Source of the DNA: Alteraurantiacibacter hainanensis
GTDB taxonomy: Bacteria; Pseudomonadota; Alphaproteobacteria; Sphingomonadales; Sphingomonadaceae
Direction of reading: 5' to 3'
NCBI RefSeq assembly: GCF_036321025.1
Contig: NZ_JAZAPB010000001.1
Coordinates: 806,001 to 870,000, forward strand
DNA: 64,000 nucleotides
Shown here: positions 24,378 through 34,058 of the stretch, one piece after another
How positions within the stretch are numbered: position 1 is the first letter of the stretch
Layout of the letters: every line of letters begins with the position of its first letter
The notes under the pieces: model-generated
What the model saw: only the letters and a program-made list of their open reading frames with translations
The model's database searches: none
Told to the model about the DNA's origin: nothing
Translations under genes and position numbers: made by a program

Positions 24378-25823
24378 ATGGCGAGCACGCCCGAAGGCAG
24401 CAATGGCCGCACGCTGGACATTGCCAAATTCCTGGGAGACGTGCGTCCGACGCGGTTCTCGCTGGGCGGGCGCAGCGTCACCCTGCCGTTCAACGGCTTT
24501 CAGCTGCGCATCCTGATCCTGTGCAGCCTCGTCACCTTCTTCGACGGGCAGGATTTCACCGCCCTTCCCTACGCTCTCCCCTACATCCGCGACGAGTGGG
24601 GCATCAGCGACGACATGACCGCCTATGTCACCATGGCCGCATTCGTCGGGCAGATGATAGGTTCGCTGTTCGGGGCCTATCTGGGTGACGTGTTCGGACG
24701 GCGCCCCGTCATCATCGTCTGCACCGTCGGCAGCGCCATCCTCACCACGCTGGTGGGCTTCGCCACGACTCCCGAGATGCTGATCGGCCTGCGCTTCATT
24801 TCCGGCCTTGCCATTGGCGGGCTTCTCGCCCCGGTGTGGGCCCTGAGTATCGAGAGCATGCCCAAGTCCATGCGCTCCACCTCGGTCACCGTCATCATGC
24901 TCGGTTTCAGCTTCGGTGCTTCCTCTGCTGCGCCGATCGCCAACTGGACCGCGCCCTACCTCGGGTGGGAGGGCATCTTCTGGGTATGCGGCGCGATGAC
25001 CGGCGTGTTCGCCATCGTCCTGTATTTCATGCTGCCCGAAAGCGCGCGCTGGATGGTTGCGAAGGAAAAGCCGCGCGCGAAGATCGTGCCCATGCTCTCG
25101 CGCTTCGATCCGGGATATGAGGTTCAGGCCTACGAACGCTTCGAACTGTCTGACGAGCGCAAGGCCACGACCAGCGAGAACCCGTTGCTGAAATTCCGCG
25201 AACTGTTCCAGGGCGCGCTGCTGATCGTCACCCCGCTGATCTGGTTCGCCTACTTCTTCTCCAGCATCGCGATCTACCTGAAGAATGCCTACGGCGTCCT
25301 GTTCATGGAGGCGCTGGGCATCGCGCGAACCGATGCCGCCTGGCTGGCCGCGGCCAGCGGCATGGCGGGTGCCATCGGCGGCGTGGTGCTGCTGGCGCTG
25401 ACGGAAAAGCGTGGACCGGGCTGGATCGCCTCCGCTCCGCTGATCGGGATCCCGATCGTGCTGGTCGTCGGCTTCGGTTTCGTCACCGGCGGCTGGCCCT
25501 TGGCCGGAATGCTGCTGGTCGGCGCTATCTTCGTGGGCGCGGGCCATGCAGCGGTGATCTCCATCACCAGCATCTATTACCCCAGCGCGGTGCGCAGCTT
25601 CGGCGGGGGCTGGGCCAGCTTCATGGCCAAGTTCGGTGCCGTCGCCGCGCCTTGGATCGGGGCGACCGCGGGCTTCCTCCAGGGGGCGCAAGGTGCACGG
25701 GAAGGCTATGTCTTCACCGCCGCCTGCCTGCTGGGGATCGTGATCTGCGTGCTGGCCCTCGCCTACTACGCGCGCGGCCTGAAGCAGTCCGACATTCCTG
25801 CCGCCGCCCAACCAGCAGAATAG
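24378..25823 (+). CDS. MFS transporter, aromatic-acid:H+ symporter-like
   Basis: A 481-residue major facilitator with about 12 transmembrane segments. The first helix has FFDGQDFTALPYALPYI, where the aspartate in helix 1 and the loop motif GAYLGDVFGRRP (motif A) match the AAHS branch that imports hydroxybenzoates and related acids, or the sugar-acid branch. AAGGGAGAG precedes the ATG. The IlvD/Edd dehydratase gene begins 12 bases after the stop, so the likely cargo is a hydroxy or sugar acid dehydrated by that enzyme. Confidence 0.87.
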   Translation: MASTPEGSNGRTLDIAKFLGDVRPTRFSLGGRSVTLPFNGFQLRILILCSLVTFFDGQDFTALPYALPYIRDEWGISDDMTAYVTMAAFVGQMIGSLFGAYLGDVFGRRPVIIVCTVGSAILTTLVGFATTPEMLIGLRFISGLAIGGLLAPVWALSIESMPKSMRSTSVTVIMLGFSFGASSAAPIANWTAPYLGWEGIFWVCGAMTGVFAIVLYFMLPESARWMVAKEKPRAKIVPMLSRFDPGYEVQAYERFELSDERKATTSENPLLKFRELFQGALLIVTPLIWFAYFFSSIAIYLKNAYGVLFMEALGIARTDAAWLAAASGMAGAIGGVVLLALTEKRGPGWIASAPLIGIPIVLVVGFGFVTGGWPLAGMLLVGAIFVGAGHAAVISITSIYYPSAVRSFGGGWASFMAKFGAVAAPWIGATAGFLQGAQGAREGYVFTAACLLGIVICVLALAYYARGLKQSDIPAAAQPAE

Positions 25824-25835
25824 GATCACCCAACC

Positions 25836-27497
25836 ATGGTCGAATTGCGCTCGCTCGCCGCGAACAACCCCGGTCGCCGTGCCAACTGGAAGGCCCTGGG
25901 CCTGTCGAAGGAGGACATGGAAAAGCCCAAGATCGCGGTGGTGAACAGCTCCAGCGAACTGGCGATATGCTATGCCCACCTCGACGGCATCGCCCAGATG
26001 GTGAAGGAGGAAATCCGCAAGGCAGGCGGCGTGCCTTTCGAGGTGCGCACCTCCGCCCCCAGCGATTTCATAACCGGCGCGAACAAGGCAGGTAGCTACA
26101 TCCTGGCCGGGCGTGACATCATCGCCAACGACATCGAGGTGCAGGTCGAAGGCGCCCTGCTGGACGGCATGATCTGCCTCACCAGCTGCGACAAGACCCC
26201 GCCGGGTCACCTGATGGCGGCGGCCAGGCTGAACATTCCCACCATCCTGGTCATCGGCGGCTATCAGCAGGCGGGCGAGATCGACGGCGAACCGGTGGAC
26301 GTGGAAGACGTGTGGTCGGGCCAGGTCGGCGCGATCTTCGGCAAGGAACCCAAGTTCCCCATTCCCGACATGGCCGAGAACGCGATAATGGGCCCGGGCG
26401 TGTGCGCCGGCATGGCCACGGCCAACACCATGCACTCCGTCGTGGAGGCGCTCGGCATGTGCCTGCCGGGCAATGCCCCCGTGCGCGCGAACAGCCCCAA
26501 GATGCAGGCCAATGCCCGCGCGGCGGGGCGGCGGATCGTGGAAATGGTGAACGAGCAGCTGCTGCCGCGCGACATCATGACGCCTGCCGCGTTCCGCAAC
26601 GCGGTTGCCACCCTGCTGGCCGTCGGCGGCTCGATCAATGCCATCAAGCACTTGCAGGCCACGGCCATCGAAGCCGATAACGGCGTCGACGTGTTCGCCC
26701 TGATGGAGGAGTTCAGCGACGTTCCCCTGCTCTCCCCCGTGCGCCCGACCGGCGCGGTGCGGATCGAGCAGTTCGAGGATGCGGGCGGTGCGCGCGCCGT
26801 ATTGAAGCGCCTGCAATCCCGCATCAATCCCGAGGCCTTGACCTGCACCGGCAAGACGCTGGCCGAGAACCTGTCGGACTACGAGATCGAGAGGCCGGAG
26901 ATCATCCAGTCGCTGGACGAACCGTTCAGCGAAGGGCCGACCATTGCCATCCTTTCCGGCAGCTTCGCCGATACCGCCGTGGTGCGGCTGGGTATTCGCG
27001 ACGGCAGCCGACCGGAAGAATTCACCGGCACCGCCCGCGTGTTCGAGGACACGCAAAGCTGCATGGCGGCGATCGAGGCAGGCGAGATCAAGGATGGCGA
27101 CGTCGTGATCACCCGCAACCAGGGCCTGAAGGGCGGCCCGGCCATGGGCGGCGGCGCGTCGCTGATCCTTTTCGCGCTCGATGCCGCGGGCCTTGCCAAG
27201 ACCACCGCTTTCGTCACCGACGGACAGCTCTCGGGCCTATGCCTGAAAGGCCTGACGGTCGCCGAAGTCTCTCCCGAGGCGGCCGAGGACGGTGCGCCCA
27301 TCGGCCTCGTGCGCGACGGCGACACGGTAAGCGTCTCCGTGAGGAACCGCCGGCTGGACCTCGACGTACCGGCGGAAGAACTCGCCAGGCGCGAGGGCCC
27401 TGGACTGCGGACCGAGGCGACGGGCTACCTCTCCAACTTTCGTGAGTCGGTGCGTCCCATGCGCACCGGCGGGGTCCTGCTGCCGGAAAGGGACTGA
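25836..27497 (+). CDS. IlvD/Edd family dehydratase, probably sugar-acid or dihydroxy-acid
   Basis: A 553-residue iron-sulfur dehydratase. Cluster cysteines lie in TSCDKTPPG and GVCAGMATANTM, with a third in the N-terminal region, and the C-terminal domain has NQGLKGGPAMGG and the active-site serine in TDGQLSG. The family removes water from 2,3-dihydroxy acids. Because it directly follows an MFS acid transporter and no ilv genes are near, a catabolic sugar-acid role is more likely than branched-chain amino-acid synthesis. The two genes form an operon. Confidence 0.9.
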   Translation: MVELRSLAANNPGRRANWKALGLSKEDMEKPKIAVVNSSSELAICYAHLDGIAQMVKEEIRKAGGVPFEVRTSAPSDFITGANKAGSYILAGRDIIANDIEVQVEGALLDGMICLTSCDKTPPGHLMAAARLNIPTILVIGGYQQAGEIDGEPVDVEDVWSGQVGAIFGKEPKFPIPDMAENAIMGPGVCAGMATANTMHSVVEALGMCLPGNAPVRANSPKMQANARAAGRRIVEMVNEQLLPRDIMTPAAFRNAVATLLAVGGSINAIKHLQATAIEADNGVDVFALMEEFSDVPLLSPVRPTGAVRIEQFEDAGGARAVLKRLQSRINPEALTCTGKTLAENLSDYEIERPEIIQSLDEPFSEGPTIAILSGSFADTAVVRLGIRDGSRPEEFTGTARVFEDTQSCMAAIEAGEIKDGDVVITRNQGLKGGPAMGGGASLILFALDAAGLAKTTAFVTDGQLSGLCLKGLTVAEVSPEAAEDGAPIGLVRDGDTVSVSVRNRRLDLDVPAEELARREGPGLRTEATGYLSNFRESVRPMRTGGVLLPERD

Positions 27498-27562
27498 GCC
27501 ATTTTCGAAGTCGGAGTTTAGGTATATACGATTAGCCGGGTCGCCATGCGGGGGGATGGCAG

Positions 27563-28381
27563 ATGGCTACGCAATCGTCCGAGTTCTACGTCAAGCCACC
27601 GCCAGGAATTGGCGCCTTGGTCGATCGCTGGATCTTCTTCGGCATGGCCGGCCTGTTCTTGCTTACGGTCCTGGTCGGCTTCGTTCCCAATTCGATCAGC
27701 ATCCTTGGGGAAGTCGGGGCCGGTCTTCGCCCCGCTCTGCCGCCCGCCCTGCACGCACACGCCCTGCTGATGGGAAGCTGGCTGCTTCTGCTGCTGGCGC
27801 AGACTTGGCTGATGGCGACAGGCAGGAAGGGACTGCACACGAAATTGGGCATTGCGGCATTTGCCGTGGTGCCTGCCATGATTGTCGCCGGCATCATCGT
27901 CGTCCCGACCATGATCGAGTACAACTGGGCGCGGATGGCAATGGCTCCGCCCGATGCGGATCCTGCGCAATTCCATGTCCTGTCCAGATTCCTGCTGAGC
28001 GTGTTTGCATTGCAGATTGCCGTCGGTCTGCTGTTCGCAACTTTCGTGGGCATCGGCCTTGCCGCCCGAAAGCGCGATCCCGGCATGCACAAGAGGATGA
28101 TGATCCTCGCCACGGCGGTGCCGCTGGCGGCAGCCATCGACCGGATGGCTTTTCTCCCGACCACCTATCCCTTCAGCGCCCTTTCACCGCCCCTGTACAC
28201 GGTGCTGTGGATCAGCCCGATGCTGGCGTGGGACCTGGTCCGCAACCGCCGATGGCACAGGGCCTATACGATATGGTTCGCCATTTTCGTGCCGACTGCG
28301 ATGCTTGTCGAACTCCTGTGGTGGCATCCTGCCTGGCTGGAATTCTCCGCCGGAATTTTCGGCGTGGACCTCCCCGCCTAG
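27563..28381 (+). CDS. Uncharacterised seven-helix membrane protein
   Basis: A 272-residue protein with about seven hydrophobic segments. Conserved-looking histidines flank helices (LHAHALLMGSW, LHTKLG, MHKRMMI), a spacing reminiscent of haem-binding or DUF2306-like membrane proteins, but no family can be named with confidence. GGGGGATGGCAG precedes the ATG. It stands alone after the dehydratase and overlaps the convergent PilZ gene by 4 bases at the stops. Confidence 0.75.
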   Translation: MATQSSEFYVKPPPGIGALVDRWIFFGMAGLFLLTVLVGFVPNSISILGEVGAGLRPALPPALHAHALLMGSWLLLLLAQTWLMATGRKGLHTKLGIAAFAVVPAMIVAGIIVVPTMIEYNWARMAMAPPDADPAQFHVLSRFLLSVFALQIAVGLLFATFVGIGLAARKRDPGMHKRMMILATAVPLAAAIDRMAFLPTTYPFSALSPPLYTVLWISPMLAWDLVRNRRWHRAYTIWFAIFVPTAMLVELLWWHPAWLEFSAGIFGVDLPA

Positions 28382-28671
28382 CGCCCCATCAGTCCTTCGA
28401 GCCGGCTCAGAACCGTTTCGTGGAGCGGCGCCTCGAAGGCGATTCCTGCACGGCCATCTTCCGCCCATACGAGGTCGCCAGGAAGGGCCGAGAGGCCCGG
28501 CAAGGTCACCAGCACGCGTTCGCCGGGGCGAGCAGCGGACCCGTGGAAATCGACCATGCAGCCACCGGCGGAAATATCGAGAACCTGCAAGTCGATGGAG
28601 CCGCCACTCTTGGCGCGAACCTTCACCCGAACAATGTCCGCGTCTTTCTGCTGCATAAGCCCTGCCGCCAT
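28378..28671 (-). CDS. PilZ domain protein, probable c-di-GMP binder
   Basis: A 97-residue protein that is a single PilZ domain. The c-di-GMP motifs are present: RVKVR (RxxxR) near the N-terminus and DISAGGCMV (D/NxSxxG) about 15 residues later. It probably acts as a small effector that changes a partner protein on binding c-di-GMP. Two ATGs five codons apart are both usable. Nothing nearby reveals its partner. Confidence 0.85.
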   Translation of the reverse strand: MAAGLMQQKDADIVRVKVRAKSGGSIDLQVLDISAGGCMVDFHGSAARPGERVLVTLPGLSALPGDLVWAEDGRAGIAFEAPLHETVLSRLEGLMGR

Positions 28672-28779
28672 CTGTCCTGATCCTTCCGGGTGCCAGGGCG
28701 AGCCTAGCGACGAGGTCTTTACCGCAAGGTTACCGGCAAGCCGGTTTCAGCCCCTATTTTCGGAATGGCCTCGCCAGGT

Positions 28780-30261
28780 CTATTCGGCAGGCACCTTGCT
28801 GGCATTGCGAACGGCGGCGACCGCCTCATCGTCGTGCAGGTGCGCGCCCTGTTCGCGCAGGATCTTGCGGATGGCATCGACATCAACCGCCCGCGGCTGA
28901 ATACCCTGGTCCGCCGCCAGTGCCGCACCCACGCCAGCCGCATGGCCGGTCAACCAGCATTGCGGGATTTCGCGCATGAAGCCGTGGCTGTTGGCATCGC
29001 AGCTGATATGCCGCCCGCCCACCAGCAAGCCGTCCAGAGCGCGCGGCACGATGCTGCCGTAGCCTACCGAAACCACCGGGAACTTGGGGCTCAGCGAGGG
29101 CGAGACGCCGATTTCGTCGGGCATCGGATCGGCATCGCCCCAGCTTCCGCGCTCGACCCGGCCAACCCCGGCCAGCCGGCGCGTATGGCGCACCCCAAGC
29201 TGGCTGGCGCTCTGCAGTGAATAGACATTCTCGAAACCCGGCGCATGGCGGCGGAAGAACTGGCAGTGCCCTTCCATCAGCCGGTGGCTGCGGATTTCCA
29301 CCTCGGTCTGGTCGTCCACGTCCAGCGCGGAAAGCCCACTCTGCCGCGGGCCGAGGAACAGCGCGATGTCGGGCCGCCAGCTGACATAGGGCGTCTGGAA
29401 ATAGCCCAGCTCCTCGCGCCCGCGCTCCATGAACTGGCGCAATTCGTCGGGATGGTGGACCTTCCAGTCGATCCAGCGATCCATGTCCACGCCGCCCAGC
29501 ACCCAGCCGGTGTTCATCGAGTGGTGGACGTCGCCTTCCTCGATGTCGTCCTCGTATTCGGCGCCCGCGCGGGCGAACATGTCGCCGTCGCCGGTGGTGT
29601 CGATCACGACCTTCGCCATCAGGGCGTTACGGCCCATCTTGCTTTCGAACACGGCCCCCTTGGCCACCCCGTTCTCCACCAGCGGGCGTGCGGCCCATGC
29701 GTGAAAGACGATGCGCACACCGGCTTCCAGCAGCATTTCCTGGTTGTTCAGCTTCATCCGCTCAGGGTCCAGCGTGGGCGCCCATTGCACGATGCCGTGA
29801 AAGGCCGTGGTGCGCTGCCCCCAGTATCCGGCCTTGACCTTGTCCTGGCTTCCCCAATCCTCCCGCGGCGGTCCGGCGACCCCTTCCGGCGGCATGCGGT
29901 CGATGAAGTGGCGCGCGAAGCCCTGGATTACGTGATTGCCCTGCCAGTCGGTCATGCGGTCGATCCACATGACGAGGCCGCCTGTCGAAAGCCCGCCAAG
30001 GCAGTTGTAGCGTTCCAGCAGGCACACGTCCGCGCCAGCCTTCGCCACGGCCCAGGCAGCCGCGCATCCGGCAGGGCCGCCGCCGATCACGGCGACGTCG
30101 CACTTGTGGTAGATGTCGATATCGCGCGCATCCTCGCGTACGGTTCCGCTGCCGTTCGGCGGCGGCAGGTTGCGTTTGTCGCTCGAGAAGACGTCGGAGC
30201 CAAGGAAGCGTTCTTCCTTGTGCCCCTCGATCCGCTGCATTTTCGGCTTGTCGTCGGCCAT
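28780..30261 (-). CDS. FAD-dependent oxidoreductase (FAD_oxidored family)
   Basis: A 493-residue flavoprotein. The dinucleotide motif is AVIGGGPAGCAAAWAVAKAG at about residue 55, followed by LERYNCLGGLSTGGLV, which is the hallmark of PF12831-type FAD oxidoreductases. Later passages VVIDTTGDGDMFARAG and the C-terminal GGRHISCDANSHGFMR complete the FAD site. The substrate is unknown; members are often found with transport or secondary-metabolism genes. It is 17 bases after the SulP gene on the same strand. Confidence 0.88.
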   Translation of the reverse strand: MADDKPKMQRIEGHKEERFLGSDVFSSDKRNLPPPNGSGTVREDARDIDIYHKCDVAVIGGGPAGCAAAWAVAKAGADVCLLERYNCLGGLSTGGLVMWIDRMTDWQGNHVIQGFARHFIDRMPPEGVAGPPREDWGSQDKVKAGYWGQRTTAFHGIVQWAPTLDPERMKLNNQEMLLEAGVRIVFHAWAARPLVENGVAKGAVFESKMGRNALMAKVVIDTTGDGDMFARAGAEYEDDIEEGDVHHSMNTGWVLGGVDMDRWIDWKVHHPDELRQFMERGREELGYFQTPYVSWRPDIALFLGPRQSGLSALDVDDQTEVEIRSHRLMEGHCQFFRRHAPGFENVYSLQSASQLGVRHTRRLAGVGRVERGSWGDADPMPDEIGVSPSLSPKFPVVSVGYGSIVPRALDGLLVGGRHISCDANSHGFMREIPQCWLTGHAAGVGAALAADQGIQPRAVDVDAIRKILREQGAHLHDDEAVAAVRNASKVPAE

Positions 30262-30278
30262 GTCCGCACCTGTCGTTG

Positions 30279-32003
30279 CTATCGCGGCCAGATGCCTACT
30301 TCATCATCGTTGACTTCGTCCAGAGATACCCCGCACGACTGTACGGCCTCGCCCACGGTCCGATGGAAATGGCAGACACCTGGATCGAGCTTGCGCAGCT
30401 TGTCGAGCACCGGCGCATGGGTCTCCGCGAAATGGACCGACATGTCGGCCAGTTCCAGGCGCTCCACCAGCCGGCGCAGCATGGCAAGTCCGCTGGCATC
30501 GACGCTGTTGACCGAGCGCATGTCGAGCACGATGCATTCGAGCTCGTCGTGGCGGTTCATCAGCTTGAAGATCTGCTCTTCCACGAATTCGGCATTGGCG
30601 AAATAGATCGATCGGTCGATCCGTATGCCGAGCACCGGCAGCGTGATGATCTCCACGTCGTCGCGGTCGACCGACCGGAACGAGGCTCCGCCGTCGTCGC
30701 TGCCGATCCTCGTCACACGCGGCACGGACGAAAACCACAGGAAATGGATGACTCCGGCTGCCGCGCCCATGGCAAGGCCCAGCCGCACACCGAAAAGCAG
30801 CGTTGCCGCGAAGGTCACGGCGATGATCAGCGCCTCGATGCGGTCGTGCCGCCATACGGCGCGGATGGCGCGTGGCTTTATCAGGCCGAAGACCGCGCTG
30901 ATCACGAGGGCCGCCAGCGCCGTTCGCGGCAGGTAGGCCAGCAGCGGCGCGAGAAACAGTATCGTGGCCAGCACCACCAGGGCCGCCACCACGGAAGCGA
31001 TCGGCGACCGTGCGCCGCTCTCCTCCACCAGCGCCGACCGGCTGAGGCTGGCGCCAACGGCATAGCCGCCGGTGAGAGCAGCAACGAAATTGCCCGCGCC
31101 AAGCGCCACGGCTTCGCGACTTGTGTCGAGGCCGCTTCGATCCGAACCCGCCAGCGACTTGGCGACGGCCGTGGCAGTGACGAAGACGATGATGGCGACG
31201 GCAAGGCTGGACGGGGCAAGCGCCAGCCACATGCTCGCGGCTCCCAGTGATGGCATGCTCGGCAGGCCGGGCTCGATCGCAGAGACCTTGGCGATCTCGC
31301 CGCCGATATACGTCGCTGCGACTGCGGCGCCGACGATCACCAGGAAAGGCAGGGACTTGGCGAGGGCCTGGCGCCAGGGGGGACGCACGCCGATCTTCCA
31401 CAACAGCGGCGCGGCGAACTGGTTGATCAGCACCAGCAGCACCAGCGCAGCCCCGCCCACGAGAGTAGTTGGAAGGTCGAGGCTGGGCAGGCCCCTCCAC
31501 AACCCGGCAATCGCTCCCGGGAGATCGCCTTCTCTTTCGGTCTCGAGACCAAGCAGGGTGGGCAGCTGGCTGGCAGCGATCAGCACGGCAGCGGCGGCGG
31601 TAAAGCCAAGCAGCGCCGGCTCGCTGACGAAATTCACCAGTCTGCCCAGGCCGATGGCACCCACCAGAAACAGCATCAGCCCCGCCTCGATGGCGATGAT
31701 GGTGACGACCGACATCGCGTCTCCGCCAATTGCGCCGCTGGCTTCGGCAACGATCAGCGAGACCAGCGCGACCGGTCCGACTGAGACATACTGACTCGTT
31801 CCGAAAATGGCGTAGAGCACAGGCGGCGTCATCGCGGCGAACAGGCCCGTTTGCGGGGGCAGGCCTCCCAGCTGCGCATATGCCATGGCCTGCGGCACCA
31901 GCAGGATCGAGAGAATCAGCCCGGCGATGCCATCCTTCGCCAGCGCGCGGCCGCCGTAATCTTTCAGCCAATCGAGCCTAGGAATGATCGCCTTTCCCGC
32001 CAT
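30279..32003 (-). CDS. SulP family anion transporter with STAS domain
   Basis: A 574-residue membrane protein with 10-14 hydrophobic segments (residues 20-420) and a C-terminal STAS domain (about 450-565). The N-terminal signature LVPQAMAYAQLGGLPPQTGL and the STAS phosphorylation-like loop MRSVNSVDASGLAML are clear. SulP carriers import sulfate, bicarbonate or dicarboxylates. The downstream FAD oxidoreductase is co-transcribed, though a functional link is not evident. Confidence 0.92.
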   Translation of the reverse strand: MAGKAIIPRLDWLKDYGGRALAKDGIAGLILSILLVPQAMAYAQLGGLPPQTGLFAAMTPPVLYAIFGTSQYVSVGPVALVSLIVAEASGAIGGDAMSVVTIIAIEAGLMLFLVGAIGLGRLVNFVSEPALLGFTAAAAVLIAASQLPTLLGLETEREGDLPGAIAGLWRGLPSLDLPTTLVGGAALVLLVLINQFAAPLLWKIGVRPPWRQALAKSLPFLVIVGAAVAATYIGGEIAKVSAIEPGLPSMPSLGAASMWLALAPSSLAVAIIVFVTATAVAKSLAGSDRSGLDTSREAVALGAGNFVAALTGGYAVGASLSRSALVEESGARSPIASVVAALVVLATILFLAPLLAYLPRTALAALVISAVFGLIKPRAIRAVWRHDRIEALIIAVTFAATLLFGVRLGLAMGAAAGVIHFLWFSSVPRVTRIGSDDGGASFRSVDRDDVEIITLPVLGIRIDRSIYFANAEFVEEQIFKLMNRHDELECIVLDMRSVNSVDASGLAMLRRLVERLELADMSVHFAETHAPVLDKLRKLDPGVCHFHRTVGEAVQSCGVSLDEVNDDEVGIWPR

Positions 32004-32137
32004 GTCCCTCCTCTGCCCCTTGCAGCCAACGGATATTTCTTCGCTCGATCAATGCACGAAGCAGTCCTTCGGCACCCGCCCCTCGCCGAAGAAAGGATTG
32101 CGTTGCCGCAAACAAGCCGCTAGTTGGCCGCCCTTCC

Positions 32138-32211
32138 GGCCCGATGGCGGAGTGGTTACGCAGAGGACTGCAAATCCTTGCACGCCGGTTCGATTCCGGC
32201 TCGGGCCTCCA
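32138..32211 (+). tRNA. tRNA-Cys (GCA)
   Basis: The acceptor GGCCCGA pairs with TCGGGCC; the anticodon loop CTGCAAA between GAGGA and TCCTT gives GCA; the T loop is GTTCGATTC; and CCA is encoded. It is read rightward, 134 bases from the divergent SulP start. Confidence 0.96.
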
Positions 32212-32269
32212 TCGCCTCCTGTTCCCCGTTGCCGACAGGCGATGGTGGCATTAAGGGGCTGCGCTGGAT

Positions 32270-32345
32270 GCCGCTTTAGCTCAGTTGGTAGAGCACATCA
32301 TTCGTAATGATGGGGTCACAGGTTCGAGTCCTGTAAGCGGCACCA
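32270..32345 (+). tRNA. tRNA-Thr (CGT)
   Basis: The acceptor GCCGCTT pairs with AAGCGGC; the D arm is AGCTCAGTTGGTAGAGC; the anticodon loop TTCGTAA gives CGT; the T arm is ACAGGTTCGAGTCCTGT; and CCA is encoded. It follows tRNA-Cys by 58 bases, probably in one transcript. Confidence 0.96.
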
Positions 32346-32524
32346 GAGCTTTCCCGACAGATAGGCAAGCACGTCCGCCCGAGGACTGCCGGACCGCCTG
32401 CTCACCCCGCGCTTGCTGCGCTGTTCAAGACCCTGGTTGCTGAGTTTCTTGGCTTGATCTGGGAGGTAAGATAATCTCGCGTGCGCGCAGCGACCCAGAT
32501 TGCGCCCGGCCGGGGGAAATACAG

Positions 32525-33610
32525 ATGCGTCTAGCTTGCCTTTTGTCGGTGGTTGTCCTCACGTTCTTCAGCAGTCCCGCGATCGCGGAGGATTGGGCCG
32601 AGCGCGCGGAAAGGCACACGTTCGAGTTGCGCGATTTCACCTTTCACACGGGTGAAACGCTCCCCTCGGTTACGATGAATGTCTACACGCTGGGGGAGCC
32701 GCAGCGGGACGCAGCCGGGCGGATCGCCAACGCCGTCATGCTTCTGCACGGAACTGGCGGTAACGGTCGATCGCTCCTGCGACCGTCATTCGGTGACGAG
32801 TTGTTCGGTCCGGGGCAGCCGCTGGATATCGGACGTTACTATATCATCTCGCCCGACAATCTGGGTCACGGAGACAGTTCGAAACCCAGCGACGGTCTGC
32901 GGGCCCAGTTTCCTCGTTATGACTACGACGACATGGTTCTCGCCCAGTACAGGATGCTGACCGAAGGTCTCGAGGTCGACCGGTTGGAATTGATCCTGGG
33001 CACATCGATGGGGTGCATGCACAGCTTCATCTGGGGGCCGGACTATCCAGGTTTCGCTCGCAGACTTGTTCCGCTGGCTTGCAACGCGATCGAGATAGCG
33101 GGGCGGAACCTGGTATTTCGTCAGATGGTAATCGACGGCTTCGAAAGCGATCCCGCCTATGCCAACGGGAATTACCGCGATCCGGCCGATCTCATCCAGG
33201 GGCAGCGAACCTACGCGAACGGGTCGGTCGTGGCCGGCAGCAATCCCTACCGTCTGCAGGCGCAATATCCGACGCGTGAAGGCGCCGTCGAATATCTGCA
33301 GGAGACCGTCAGCCGGAGGCTGGGCAACCCATCCGACCCGAACGATACGATTTACCAGTTCGCCGCTTCGAGGAACTACGATCCCTCTTCCCGGCTGGCA
33401 GAGATCACCGTGCCCGTCCTCTGGATCAATTCGGCTGACGATTTCATCAATCCTCCCGGACTCGGCAATCCCGAGGGACTTGCCGAGCGGATGCCGAACG
33501 CAGAGTTCGTGCTCATTCCCGCGAGCGAGGACACGCGGGGGCATGGAACGCATACCTATCCGGAATTCTGGAAGGCCGAGCTTTCGGAATTCCTGGCGCG
33601 GAATCCATAA
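32525..33610 (+). CDS. Exported alpha/beta hydrolase of the MetX (homoserine acetyltransferase-like) family
   Basis: A 361-residue protein with a signal peptide ending near residue 21 (SSPAIA) and a MetX-like fold. It has LLHGTGGNG, the nucleophile S161 in GTSMGCM, an aspartate in WINSADDFINP, and the histidine in GHGTHTYPEFW. Genuine MetX proteins are cytoplasmic and make O-acetylhomoserine; an exported version is more likely an esterase or other acyl hydrolase. Local promoter-like sequence (GATAAT near 32470) precedes it. No methionine genes are nearby. Confidence 0.86.
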   Translation: MRLACLLSVVVLTFFSSPAIAEDWAERAERHTFELRDFTFHTGETLPSVTMNVYTLGEPQRDAAGRIANAVMLLHGTGGNGRSLLRPSFGDELFGPGQPLDIGRYYIISPDNLGHGDSSKPSDGLRAQFPRYDYDDMVLAQYRMLTEGLEVDRLELILGTSMGCMHSFIWGPDYPGFARRLVPLACNAIEIAGRNLVFRQMVIDGFESDPAYANGNYRDPADLIQGQRTYANGSVVAGSNPYRLQAQYPTREGAVEYLQETVSRRLGNPSDPNDTIYQFAASRNYDPSSRLAEITVPVLWINSADDFINPPGLGNPEGLAERMPNAEFVLIPASEDTRGHGTHTYPEFWKAELSEFLARNP

Positions 33611-34058
33611 TCCTTTCCGCGTCCTGCGCGCGGACTGCCTGACATAGGTCTCGGCCGGTTGTCAGCTGAAGCCCTCGCAGGCTTCGCGAGATTGCGTCTT
33701 CCCGAGCCTTCGTCATTCGAGACGAGTGTGGCCCGGCCGTCGGGCCACGCGGCGCTCTCATTTCCGGCTGGCGACGATGTGGTTGAAGTTTGCGGGAACG
33801 ATGGGTGCCTCCAGCGTCTTACATAAGCAGGCCCCAACCCGTTTTACCGATAGAGATGCCTTTGCAGCTGGACAGCCACCGCTTTCGTAACGTTTCCTAC
33901 AGGACTGCAGGAGCAGCCGTTGCGCAGGACGAGATTGGCCAGGCAGATGGCAAGCTAGGTACCGGTGCTCTCCAGATCAGCGCCCACGACGGAATTTCCG
34001 GCCTTTCATCTGCGGTGCGCGGGCCGCAGACCCCCTCCCTCCTCACGCAAAACGGTAC
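33611..34058. other. 448-base gap upstream of the glucan operon with a stable hairpin
   Basis: No convincing gene is present. A 10-bp stem at 33726-33750 (GTGGCCCG with CGGGCCAC plus two more pairs, 5-base loop) follows the MetX-like gene without a U-run. An AACGTT-centred sequence (CGTAACGTTTCC near 33888) might be half of a LacI-type operator. The promoter of the glgE operon must lie here, but a clear sigma-70 or EcfG site was not found. A short open frame of 92 codons covers most of it but has no supporting features. Confidence 0.4.

Noticed and set aside
24357..27056. An 899-codon open frame on the minus strand
   Set aside because: Antisense to the MFS and IlvD/Edd genes, which have intact motifs; its translation is compositionally biased and matches no family.
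33795..33818. Possible EcfG promoter ahead of the glucan operon (GGAAC, 15 bases, CGTC)
   Set aside because: The spacer is one base too short and the -10 has a mismatch; it is also 240 bases from glgE. Not reported as a promoter.
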